Assembly: GCA_001874255.1 (NCBI GenBank) | Contig: MPDC01000029.1 | Span: 1 to 45,791 of the forward strand | DNA: 45,791 bases | From: Alphaproteobacteria bacterium MedPE-SWcel | GTDB taxonomy: Bacteria > Pseudomonadota > Alphaproteobacteria > Rhodobacterales > Rhodobacteraceae | Direction of reading: 5' to 3' | Shown here: positions 19,153-27,494 of the stretch, one piece after another | How the letters are laid out: each line of letters opens with the position of its first letter | Numbering within the stretch: the stretch's first letter is position 1 | Notes under the pieces: model-generated | What the model was told of the DNA's origin: nothing | Seen by the model: the letters and a program-made list of their open reading frames with translations, nothing else | Database searches by the model: none | Made by a program: the position numbers and the translations under genes

Positions 19153-20703
19153 CTAGGCGTCCAAAACAGCATTGATCGCCTCGGCCAGATCGATCTGGCG
19201 ATAGGGTTTGCGCAGCAGTCTCAGGTTACGATCCGCGAGTTTCTCGCCATTCATCAGCTCTTCCGCATAGCCGGACGTCAGCAGAACCCGCACCTCGGGG
19301 CGCGTTTCCTGCACATGTTCCGCCACTTCATATCCGGACATGCCTCCAGGCATCACAAGATCGGTGAAGACCAGGTCGATACCGGTGTTTTCGGCAAGAA
19401 CGGCAATCGCCGCGGGGCCGTGGATGGCCTCCAGCACGATATGCCCCAGTGCTTCAAGCCGCGCTCTGGTCAGCCGCCGGACGCGGTCGTCATCCTCGAC
19501 CACAAGGATCGTGCGTCCGGTCGCGGAATGCTGCACGGTCTCTGTCACCTTTTCTTCCGTCCCCGCCGGGCTGTCGCGATGCCGAGGAAGATAGAGATTG
19601 ACGGTCGTCCCTTTCAGCAGCTCGCTGTAGATCGTCACATGACCGCCTGACTGCTTGCCAAACCCGTAGACCATCGACAAGCCGAGACCGGTGCCTTCGC
19701 CAACCTCCTTGGTGGTATAGAAGGGCTCAAAAACGCGTCGGATGACCTCCTCTGTCATGCCCGATCCGGTGTCCGTCACCGAGACCTGAACATAGTCGCC
19801 ACGGGGCAGGCCGAGTTCATCCGCCAGATAGTCCTCATCCAGTGCAACATTGCATGTTTCGACCATCAACCGCCCGCCCTCCGGCATGGCATCGCGGGCA
19901 TTGACCGCCAGGTTCACGATGGCGCTTTCAAACTGGGTGGGATCAACCCTGACCACCCACGGATCGCCGCACAGAACGGTTTTCAGCTCGATCGTGGCGC
20001 CAAGCGTGCGTTGCAGCATATCCGTCAGCCCACTCACCAGCCCGTTCAATTCGACCACATGCGGCTCCAGCGGGCTGCGGCGTGCAAAGGCCAGGAGCCG
20101 TTCTGTCAGCCGGGCTCCCAAATCGGCAGCTTCCAGGGCTTCCTTCAGCAGGTCAGAGTGCTCGAACGCACCCATTTGCATCTCCATCAACTCCAGATTT
20201 CCAACAATGACAGTCAGCAGATTGTTGAAATCATGCGCCACACCGCCCGTCAGCTGGCCGATGGCATCCATTTTCTGCGCCTGGAGCAGCGCCCGTTCCG
20301 CATCCTTGCGCAAAGACAGATTGTGGATGATTCCGGTGTAGTATTTGCGTCCGTTGTCCATGAATTCACCCACGGACAGATGCATCGGAAACACCGTGCC
20401 ATCCTTGCGTTGTCCGCTGACTTCGCGGCCAATTCCGATGATCTTGCGATGACCGGTGGTATTGTAATTGTGCAGGTATTCATCATGCCTGGACCCATGG
20501 GTCTCAGGCATCAGGAATTTGACATTCTGCCCCGGGAAGTCCTCGATGTCATACTGAAACAGATCAGCCGCGGCCTCGTTGGCGGTCTCGATGACGCCAT
20601 CATGTCGGATGATTATGATCGCATCCACAGCGGAAGACAGGATGGCCTGAAGGCTCGCCTCGAGGTTGCCGATACGGGGTCGCGTTGCTGGTGTGTTCGC
20701 CAT
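19153..20703 (-). CDS. FixL-like PAS hybrid sensor histidine kinase
   Basis: The 516-residue protein has a PAS domain (about 20-130), HisKA with H157 (GGVAHDFNNLL), HATPase with N268, D311 and GTGLGLS (337-343), and a C-terminal receiver with D448 and K499. No membrane segment is seen, so it is cytoplasmic. The PAS domain matches FixL closely in LMPE, RHD and IIGIGREVSGQRKDGTVFPM. H73 and R93 align with heme-ligating H200 and R220 of Bradyrhizobium FixL (numbering from memory), while the R206 and H214 positions are N and K. It may therefore bind heme and sense O2 or NO. The hybrid receiver without an HPt domain implies an external phosphotransfer partner or autoregulation. The start follows GGAGAGC. 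Confidence 0.85.
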   Translation of the reverse strand: MANTPATRPRIGNLEASLQAILSSAVDAIIIIRHDGVIETANEAAADLFQYDIEDFPGQNVKFLMPETHGSRHDEYLHNYNTTGHRKIIGIGREVSGQRKDGTVFPMHLSVGEFMDNGRKYYTGIIHNLSLRKDAERALLQAQKMDAIGQLTGGVAHDFNNLLTVIVGNLELMEMQMGAFEHSDLLKEALEAADLGARLTERLLAFARRSPLEPHVVELNGLVSGLTDMLQRTLGATIELKTVLCGDPWVVRVDPTQFESAIVNLAVNARDAMPEGGRLMVETCNVALDEDYLADELGLPRGDYVQVSVTDTGSGMTEEVIRRVFEPFYTTKEVGEGTGLGLSMVYGFGKQSGGHVTIYSELLKGTTVNLYLPRHRDSPAGTEEKVTETVQHSATGRTILVVEDDDRVRRLTRARLEALGHIVLEAIHGPAAIAVLAENTGIDLVFTDLVMPGGMSGYEVAEHVQETRPEVRVLLTSGYAEELMNGEKLADRNLRLLRKPYRQIDLAEAINAVLDA

Positions 20704-21040
20704 GAAATGCTCTCCGGTGACCGATTTTGCCCGACGCTTGCAGCCAGGAGCGACCTGTTCAGAACTGGTAATATCTTCATATGTCGGAGATATTTACCGA
20801 TGAAAGCGACCACGCTGCAAGCCTGAATGGATTGTGAGGGCGCTACTGGCCTGACAAACCGCCGCTCGGTGCTGCTGTCGGTGACGGTCAGCCCGGCAGT
20901 GCCAGACGACTGCGACACCCCGCCAGAGCGGGATGCCCATCCGCTCCCGTGCAGCATTGTCCGGTCCCAACCTGTCCTGTGGCAGGGTCGGGCTGCGCTC
21001 TGCGGGGCGGTTTCTGCCGCAGGTAATGCCGGGCCTGCGC
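20704..21040. other. 337-base gap between hybrid kinase and iron-uptake ATPase
   Basis: No gene is supported on either strand. The part nearest the kinase holds an imperfect inverted repeat (20767-20798) within an AT-richer segment. The rest is GC-rich and featureless. Confidence 0.5.
20767..20798. promoter_or_regulatory. Inverted repeat upstream of the hybrid kinase
   Basis: GGTAATATCT (20767-20776) is mirrored by AGATATTTACC (20788-20798), identical except for one unpaired base, around an 11-base centre. It lies 64-95 bases before the kinase start. It is a reasonable operator candidate, but no matching regulator can be named. Confidence 0.4.
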
Positions 21041-21856
21041 TCAGTCCGGGTCTGCACCCGACAGGACACCGTGCCGCCCGATCGGGATCATCATCGGACG
21101 GTGCGACACCGGATCGCGCATCACCCGGCTTTCCAGGCCAAAGACACGGCGCACCAGCTCCGGCGTCAGGATCGCCTCGGCCGGGCCCGTCGCGGCCACC
21201 TGTCCGTCAACCATCGCCGCCAGCCAATCGCAATAGCGCGCCGCCAGGTTCAGGTCATGCAACACCATGACAATCGTGGTGCCCCGGTGCTGATTGAGAT
21301 CGCGCAGCAAATCCAGCACTTCGATCTGATGGTTGATATCCAGAAAAGTCGTCGGCTCGTCCAGCAGGAGGATACCCGTCTCCTGCGCCAAGGCCATTGC
21401 AATCCAGACACGCTGTCGCTGGCCACCGGACAGTTCGTCAACGTCCCGATCCGCCAGATCCGCAGTCCCGGTCGCAGCCAGTGCCGCCGCGACGGCGGTC
21501 TCGTCGCGCGACGACCACCGCGACAACAGTCCCTGATGCGGATGCCGTCCGCGTCCTACCAGATCCAGCACCGTGATGCCATCCGGCGCAATCGGGCTTT
21601 GCGGCAGCAATCCCAGCTCGCGTGCCAGCGCCTTGGGTGCCATCGCGTGGATCGACGCGCCCTCCAGAAGCACCTGCCCCCGCGCGGGCTTCAGCAACCG
21701 GGAAAGGCTGCGCAACAGGGTTGATTTGCCACAGGCATTGGCGCCGACGATGCCCGTGATCTGCCCAACCGGAACCTCGAAGTCGAGCCCGCGCAGCACC
21801 GCCCGCTCGCCGTAACCGGCGTCCAGCCCCATCGCCTTCAGGGTCTTTTGGCTCAT
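21041..21856 (-). CDS. Iron-siderophore ABC transporter, ATP-binding protein
   Basis: This 271-residue FecE/FhuC-type ATPase has Walker A GANACGKST (about 34-42), signature LSGGQRQRVWIA and Walker B ILLLDEPTTFLD followed by the H-loop. It energises uptake of ferric chelates through the two FecCD permeases encoded just upstream, whose stop codon overlaps its start by four bases. All four genes (binding protein, permease, permease, ATPase) form one leftward operon with four-base overlaps. Whether the substrate is a siderophore, heme or cobalamin cannot be decided from the ATPase alone. The TonB receptor next door favours a siderophore. Confidence 0.92.
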   Translation of the reverse strand: MSQKTLKAMGLDAGYGERAVLRGLDFEVPVGQITGIVGANACGKSTLLRSLSRLLKPARGQVLLEGASIHAMAPKALARELGLLPQSPIAPDGITVLDLVGRGRHPHQGLLSRWSSRDETAVAAALAATGTADLADRDVDELSGGQRQRVWIAMALAQETGILLLDEPTTFLDINHQIEVLDLLRDLNQHRGTTIVMVLHDLNLAARYCDWLAAMVDGQVAATGPAEAILTPELVRRVFGLESRVMRDPVSHRPMMIPIGRHGVLSGADPD

Positions 21857-22902
21857 GACAGGGCTCCTTTGCGGTGAATGCGGGCGATCAGGTACAGAAG
21901 ATAGGGCGCGCCAAGGGCCCCGGTGACGATGCCCACCGGATAGCGCGCCGGCAGCAGGAATTGACCGACGTAATCCGCAGCCACGACCAACACAGCGCCG
22001 GTCAGCGCCGAGAGCAGTAACAATGGCCCACCGCCCCTACTGATCCGGCTGGCAAGGGGGCGCGCGAGAAAGGCGACAAAGGCAATCGGCCCGCAAACCG
22101 CCGTCGCCACCGCAATCACCGCCACCGCCGACAGCACCACAAGAATACGCGTCCGCGCCACCGGCACACCGATGGCCGACGCTGCGTCATCCCCCATCTG
22201 CAACGCCGCCAGGGCGCGGCTCTGCGCCAGCAATACCGCTCCGCAGATCACAAGCGCCACCAACAGCGGTCCGACCTGCCCCAATGTTGCGCCATTCAAC
22301 GTCCCGCTGAGCCAGCGCAGCGCCTCCTGCAGCCCCCAGGTCGGCGCTTTCGACAGGCTATAGGCCACGACGCTCTGCAGCATTGCCGCCACGCCAATGC
22401 CGACGAGGATCAACCGACCGCTTGCCACCCCATCCCGCCATGCCAGCACATAGACCAAAACCGCCACACCAAGCGCAGCCAGGATCGCAACGGCCGAGAC
22501 CAGCGGCCCGGAGACCCCGAAGAACACGATGGCGCAGACTGCCGCCGCGCTGGCGCCTGTAGAAATGCCGATGATATCGGGGCTGGCCAGTGGATTGCGC
22601 AGCAGCACCTGAAAGGCGCTCCCCGCCAGTCCGAAACACATCCCCGCCACAGCCCCCATCACGGCCCGAGGCAGGCGCAACTCGCGCACGGTAAAGATAT
22701 CGCCCGGCGCGCCGTCACCCAAAAGCACTCGGATCACATCCATCGGTGCGGTCACGGATTGGCCGACCGACAAGGTCAGGGCAAGGCCTGCCACCAGCAC
22801 CACAAGGAACAGTAGCGTGAACCGGCGCACCTTGCGGGCATTGCGCGCGCGCAGCCTTCGCTGATCCCGGATCTGTTCGGCTGGAACGGGGGCCTCGATC
22901 AC
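21853..22902 (-). CDS. FecCD-family iron-siderophore permease (second)
   Basis: The 349-residue protein has about nine to ten membrane helices. It contains the FecCD family landmarks LRLPRAVMG, GSAFQVLLRNPLASPDIIG (the cytoplasmic loop contacting the ATPase) and ICGPIAFV. The N-terminus is a basic cytoplasmic extension. Four-base overlaps with the preceding permease and the following ATPase show translational coupling. It probably forms a heterodimer with the other permease, as in FecCD. Confidence 0.9.
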   Translation of the reverse strand: MIEAPVPAEQIRDQRRLRARNARKVRRFTLLFLVVLVAGLALTLSVGQSVTAPMDVIRVLLGDGAPGDIFTVRELRLPRAVMGAVAGMCFGLAGSAFQVLLRNPLASPDIIGISTGASAAAVCAIVFFGVSGPLVSAVAILAALGVAVLVYVLAWRDGVASGRLILVGIGVAAMLQSVVAYSLSKAPTWGLQEALRWLSGTLNGATLGQVGPLLVALVICGAVLLAQSRALAALQMGDDAASAIGVPVARTRILVVLSAVAVIAVATAVCGPIAFVAFLARPLASRISRGGGPLLLLSALTGAVLVVAADYVGQFLLPARYPVGIVTGALGAPYLLYLIARIHRKGALS

Positions 22903-23966
22903 AGGTCACGGATCCTTTTTCTGCGCACGATCGCGATAAAGACCGGCGCGCCGACAAAGGCGGTTATCACCCCGGCTTCCAGCTCGGCGGGCCGCGCCAC
23001 CAGCCGTCCGGCGACATCGGCCACTGTCAGCAAAACCGCGCCTCCTAGGGCGCTCAGCGGCAGCAATACCCGGTGATCGACCCCCGCCATCAGCCGACAG
23101 GCATGCGGCACAACCAGCCCGACAAAGCCGATGGGGCCGCAGATCGCCGTGGCGGCGCCACAAAGAAGCACCGCCCCAAGCGCCGCCATCAGGCGTGCAA
23201 ACCGCACCCGTTCCCCCATTGCGGCGGCGGCCTCATCCCCAAGCGCCAGCATGTTGAGACTGCGCGCGGACAGCAGCGAAACCACGCCACCAACGGCCAG
23301 AAAAGGCAGCATTGGCCAGATCGCATCAAAGGTCGCACCCCCGACGCCCCCTATCTGCCAAACCTGAATGCCACCGGCCACATCAGCGCGCGGCAGGATG
23401 ATCGCCGTGGACAGGGAACTGAGCGCAACCGCTGTTGCCGCCCCTGCCAGCGCCAGTTTCAGCGGCGTCGCCCCGCCTCGCCCGAGACTGCCAACGCCAT
23501 AAACGAAACAGGCAGCCCCCGCAGCGCCGCAACTGGCCACCCAAAGAAACCCGGTCAGCGACTGCATGTCGAACCACGCCACCGCAATCACCACGGCCAT
23601 GGCGGCCCCCGCATTGACCCCGAGGATACCGGGATCCGCCAGCGGATTGCGCGTGACCCCTTGCATGACCGCGCCCGATATTCCCAGCGCCGCTCCGGAC
23701 AGGACCGCCAGCACCGTGCGCGGTATCCGCATCTGCACCACCGCCTGCCCCAGCGTGTCGTTCAGCCCCTGCAGGCCGCCCCGGATATCGCTCCAGCCCA
23801 CGTCCCGGGCGCCAAGGCCCAGCGACAAGGCCATCGCACAGATCAGTGCCAGCGCCAGAAAAGGTCCGGTCAGCATCCCTCCAAAGCGGCCGCTCCTGCG
23901 CCGGGCCGGCGGGGCATGGCCGCTGTCGGATTGCTGAGCCGTCGGGACAGAGGCCGGGCGGGTCAT
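22899..23966 (-). CDS. FecCD-family iron-siderophore permease (first)
   Basis: The 355-residue protein has the same fold as its neighbour, with MRIPRTVLAVLSG, GAVMQGVTRNPLADPGILG and ICGPIGFVGLVVPH. Its first 35 residues are polar and basic and probably cytoplasmic. It overlaps the binding-protein gene by four bases and the second permease by four. The pair are paralogues encoded in tandem, as in fec- and fep-type systems. Confidence 0.9.
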   Translation of the reverse strand: MTRPASVPTAQQSDSGHAPPARRRSGRFGGMLTGPFLALALICAMALSLGLGARDVGWSDIRGGLQGLNDTLGQAVVQMRIPRTVLAVLSGAALGISGAVMQGVTRNPLADPGILGVNAGAAMAVVIAVAWFDMQSLTGFLWVASCGAAGAACFVYGVGSLGRGGATPLKLALAGAATAVALSSLSTAIILPRADVAGGIQVWQIGGVGGATFDAIWPMLPFLAVGGVVSLLSARSLNMLALGDEAAAAMGERVRFARLMAALGAVLLCGAATAICGPIGFVGLVVPHACRLMAGVDHRVLLPLSALGGAVLLTVADVAGRLVARPAELEAGVITAFVGAPVFIAIVRRKRIRDL

Positions 23967-24982
23967 TGCTGGTTTCGCGCAGCCTCTGCCAGACGTGCGA
24001 CATATGTTTCCAGCACCCAGTCTATGGCCAGCGGCGTCGGGTTGGCCCCGGTTCCCATCGGATCATTCGCCATCATGACCAGCGCATTGTTGGCGATCAC
24101 CGGCATCCGCGCCGTCAGCGGATTGGCCCGCAGGGCGGCCAACAGCTCCGCGCCACCATAGGTGACCGCAATATCCACATCATCAAACTCATCGATGCGT
24201 TCGACGCTGATCTCGCCGGAATACCGCCCGGCCTCGGTCGCATCCACAACGCTCTGGGGAGAGACCATGCCGAGGTCCTCGAAGAATTGCACCCGCAAGT
24301 CATTGGCCGAGTAGAACCTGATCACGCTCAGGTCCCGCGCCCGCAGGTGGGTGACAAACATCGCACGCTTGCCTTGGATCTCCGGGTGTTTGGCGACGGC
24401 AGCGGCAATCTTGCCCTCGATTTCGGCAATCATCGCCTCGCCGTCGGCGGCGCGGCCCATCGCGGTGGAGTTCAACCGGATCACCTCTCGCCAGGTGGTC
24501 GCCCAGGGCCCGACACGATAGGCCACGACCGGCGCGATCTTGCTGAGGATGTCGTAGTCCGACTGGCTGATCCCGGAATAGGCCGCAAGGATCAGATCCG
24601 GTCCGGTCGCCGCCACGGCCTCGAAATCAATCCCGTCGCCCTCGTCAAACAGCGGTGGCATATCCGCCCCCAGCTCCGCCAGACGTGCCTCGACCCAGGG
24701 AAAGACACCATTGTCGTCGTCATCGCCAAAATTCACCTTGGCAAATCCCACCGGCACCACCCCGAGCGCCAGCGGCACTTCGTGGTTGCTCCATCCGATC
24801 GCGGCGATCCGCTTCGGCTGTGACTCGATCACGGTCGTGCCAAGCGCGTGGTCAATGGTCAGCGGAAACTCCTGTGCCTCCGCCGGTCGCGCGACCAGGA
24901 TCATGGCCAGCCCGACCAGCAACAGACTCAGGAACCGGGTGAAACCGACACTGTGACAGGTCGGACGGATCAACGTCATCAT
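23963..24982 (-). CDS. Iron-siderophore periplasmic binding protein
   Basis: FecB/FepB-type binding protein of 339 residues from the ATG at 24982. That start is preferred because GAAGGA lies 8 bases upstream; an ATG at 24991 would overlap that site. A signal peptide with the hydrophobic core FLSLLLVGLAMILVA ends near PAEAQEF, consistent with SPase I cleavage and with no lipobox Cys. The mature part has two lobes of the TroA/FecB type, with KRIAAIGWSNHEVPLALGV at the start and GPDLILAAYSGIS between. It should capture the ferric chelate delivered by the TonB receptor encoded divergently. Confidence 0.88.
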   Translation of the reverse strand: MMTLIRPTCHSVGFTRFLSLLLVGLAMILVARPAEAQEFPLTIDHALGTTVIESQPKRIAAIGWSNHEVPLALGVVPVGFAKVNFGDDDDNGVFPWVEARLAELGADMPPLFDEGDGIDFEAVAATGPDLILAAYSGISQSDYDILSKIAPVVAYRVGPWATTWREVIRLNSTAMGRAADGEAMIAEIEGKIAAAVAKHPEIQGKRAMFVTHLRARDLSVIRFYSANDLRVQFFEDLGMVSPQSVVDATEAGRYSGEISVERIDEFDDVDIAVTYGGAELLAALRANPLTARMPVIANNALVMMANDPMGTGANPTPLAIDWVLETYVARLAEAARNQQ

Positions 24983-25323
24983 CTCAGGCATCCTTCAGGC
25001 AAATTTCGTCCAGCTTGCGGCCCGATTTCCACGTCACACTCGATGCGTCAACAGATCCAGCGGGTAAAAACAGGGTCAACATGATGGTAAATATGAAAAA
25101 ACCGCAGAAACCAACCAAAAAAGTCGAATTTTACAATACGGCCCTCCAAACGACGCGTAGGCCGTGCTTCGAACGAAGGCCTCTGCCCGTCAGCGCCCGC
25201 GACGCTCCCACATCCGCCAGCTTCCTGACGCCTGTTCACCCTTCGCTCCTGTTTTCGCCGCTGTCGGATGCCCTCCGCGCAGCCCGGCGTCAGGACCACC
25301 AACAACCAGACTGGGATACCAGA
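24983..25323. other. 341-base divergent promoter region of the iron-uptake genes
   Basis: The region lies between the leftward binding protein and the rightward TonB receptor. The receptor frame is open back to 25015, but that extension lacks protein character and a signal peptide fits only after 25324. An A-rich stretch around 25095-25135 could hold promoter elements. No convincing Fur, RirA or Irr site and no cobalamin riboswitch box was seen. Confidence 0.5.
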
Positions 25324-27423
25324 ATGAATATTGAACCGCGAACCACCAAAGGCCTGCGCCTGAGCGCCCTGCTGCTGGGTTGCTCGGCGCTGATCGCCGT
25401 CCCTGCCCTTGCTCAGGACCAGGCCAGCGACGACGCCATCGTGCTCGATCCGATCTTTGTCCAGACCGACGATGACAGCCAAAGCCTGGTTGCCAGCCAA
25501 GTCACCTCTGCCTCCGGGCTTGCGACGGATGTGCTCGACACCTCTGCCAGCGTTTCCGTCGTGACCGCGCGTGAAATCGCCCAGCGCGGCGCGCAGACCA
25601 TTGAACAGGTATTGAACTATACCTCCAGTGTCGTCACCGACTATTACGGCGCGGACAATCGGTTCGACTATTTCCAGATCCGCGGATTTGACGCCTATAC
25701 GTATCGCGATGGCCTGCGCGTCGGTGCGCCTTTCGGAGGCATGCGCGAAGAGCCCTATGCCTTTGACCGGGTTGAGGTCGTAAAAGGCGGCAACTCTACC
25801 ACATTCGGCGTCTCCGATCCCGGCGGCTCTGTGAACTATGTCAGCAAGACCCCGAAACAAGGCAGATACGGCGAGGCCTACCTTTCCTTTGGCAGCCACG
25901 ACAAGAAAGAGGTCGGTTTTGACTTCGGCGACGACCTGAATGACGAGGGCACCCTGTCGTACCGGCTGGTGGGGCTGATGCGCGATGCGGATGCGGAATG
26001 GGATTTCTCCCGCGATGACGAGGCCTATCTGGCCGCCAGCCTGGCATGGCGCCCGGCCGAGATGACCAGTCTGGTCTTCAGCCTCGATCAGTTGAACCGC
26101 GATTCCGTTCCCGGCGGCGGCGGTCACCCCGTCGATACCGACTACGAGGCCAGCCGCTATTTCGGGGAGCCGGACTTCAACTATCGCGGCATGAACCGTA
26201 CCACCGCCTCGCTGAAGCTGGATCACGAATTCGACAATGGGCTGCACCTGGGGGTTTCCGCGCGCTACACCGATGTCACCTCTGATTTTGGCTATGTCTA
26301 TCTTGATGACCGCTACAACATTGCGCCCGGCGCCACTGTGGTGGACCGTTTCATGTTCGCCAACGACTCTTCGGGCAATGATTTTGTGATCAATGCCAAT
26401 CTGCAATATGACACCAGCTTTGGCGCCGTGCAGAGCCGCAGCCTGCTGGGCGTCGAGTTCTCGGACAGCACCGAATACAGCACCAGCTGGTGGACCACCG
26501 TCACCCCGATGGACTACGCCAATTTCAGCTACACCGGTGGCGGCTATGATCTGACCGCCATCACCCCCTACCAAAGCCGACGCACCGAGCAGACAACCCA
26601 GAGCCTCTACCTGCAGCAGGAACTGACCTTCAACGATCGCCTCATCGCCAACCTCGGCCTGCGTCACGACAAGGGCGAGACGACACAGATCAATCTGCTC
26701 GATGGCAGCGTGAGTTCCGGCGAATACAGCGAGACCACGGCCCGTGCCGGTCTGACCTACAAGGTGACGCCGGATCTGTCAGTCTACGGCAGCTACTCTG
26801 AATCCGTTGTCCCGGCCAGTCTGACGGTTGAACCGGAACGCGGGCGCCAATTCGAGGCCGGGGTCAAATATCGCCCCGCCGGCGGCCGCGCCTTGCTGAC
26901 CGCTGCGATCTATGACCTGACCAAGCACAATATGACGGTGACCAACCCGACCACATTGCTGGAGGAAACCATTGGCGAATCCCGTGTGCGCGGCCTTGAT
27001 CTGGAGGCAAAGGTGGATTTCTACCGGAACTTCTCCATCATCGCGGGCTACTCGCATCTGGAGTCGGAAATTGTGGACGATGGCAACGGCACCAATGACG
27101 GCAATGAACTGCAATTCGTGCCCAACAATGTCGGCTCGCTCTGGGTGAACTACACGCTCGACGGTGCGGGCAATCGCGGTGACATGGTCTTTGGCCTCGG
27201 CGCGCGCTACACGGGGACCATGTGGTTTGACAATGCCAATACCCGCGAAGGCGACTCCTTCACGGTGCTGGATGCCTCCTTCTCCTACGACATCCGCGAG
27301 AACACCAATCTCCGGATCAACGTCACCAACCTGCTCGACGAAAAGCATGTGACCGGTGGTATCGGGGCCAACTGGTACTCCCCCGGCCGCACGATCAGCG
27401 CAAGCCTGACACGCAGCTGGTAA
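25324..27423 (+). CDS. TonB-dependent siderophore receptor
   Basis: The 699-residue outer-membrane receptor has a signal peptide (core LSALLLGCSALIAVPALAQ), a TonB-box-like DAIVLDPIFVQ just after cleavage and a plug domain (about 55-165) with FDYFQIRGFD and RVEVVKGGNSTTFG. A 22-strand barrel ends in aromatic W (SASLTRSW). Similarity is to FhuA/FpvA-like ferric-siderophore receptors (TIGR01783-type features such as GxxRxEPYAFDRVEVVKG). No N-terminal signalling extension is present, so it does not act through a FecI/FecR relay. It is divergent from the cognate ABC system and convergent with an AraC regulator. Confidence 0.93.
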   Translation: MNIEPRTTKGLRLSALLLGCSALIAVPALAQDQASDDAIVLDPIFVQTDDDSQSLVASQVTSASGLATDVLDTSASVSVVTAREIAQRGAQTIEQVLNYTSSVVTDYYGADNRFDYFQIRGFDAYTYRDGLRVGAPFGGMREEPYAFDRVEVVKGGNSTTFGVSDPGGSVNYVSKTPKQGRYGEAYLSFGSHDKKEVGFDFGDDLNDEGTLSYRLVGLMRDADAEWDFSRDDEAYLAASLAWRPAEMTSLVFSLDQLNRDSVPGGGGHPVDTDYEASRYFGEPDFNYRGMNRTTASLKLDHEFDNGLHLGVSARYTDVTSDFGYVYLDDRYNIAPGATVVDRFMFANDSSGNDFVINANLQYDTSFGAVQSRSLLGVEFSDSTEYSTSWWTTVTPMDYANFSYTGGGYDLTAITPYQSRRTEQTTQSLYLQQELTFNDRLIANLGLRHDKGETTQINLLDGSVSSGEYSETTARAGLTYKVTPDLSVYGSYSESVVPASLTVEPERGRQFEAGVKYRPAGGRALLTAAIYDLTKHNMTVTNPTTLLEETIGESRVRGLDLEAKVDFYRNFSIIAGYSHLESEIVDDGNGTNDGNELQFVPNNVGSLWVNYTLDGAGNRGDMVFGLGARYTGTMWFDNANTREGDSFTVLDASFSYDIRENTNLRINVTNLLDEKHVTGGIGANWYSPGRTISASLTRSW

Positions 27424-27432
27424 AACGCCCCG

Positions 27433-27455
27433 GCCCGACCGCCAGCCGGTCGGGC
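27433..27455. terminator. Stem-loop between the receptor and AraC genes
   Basis: GCCCGACCG pairs perfectly with CGGTCGGGC around a 5-base loop, 10 bases after the receptor stop. The neighbouring gene converges on it. No T run follows on either strand, so efficiency as an intrinsic terminator is uncertain. Confidence 0.55.
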
Positions 27456-27494
27456 AACCCTCCGGGTTCGGTGCAGTGTGCCGCCGCCCCGGGC

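Noticed and set aside
24983-25323. Cobalamin riboswitch before the TonB receptor
   Set aside because: The conserved B12 box and flanking motifs were looked for and not seen, and the receptor resembles siderophore rather than BtuB types.
25048-26667. Long open frame (539 codons) on the minus strand
   Set aside because: It is antisense to the TonB-dependent receptor, whose identity is firm.
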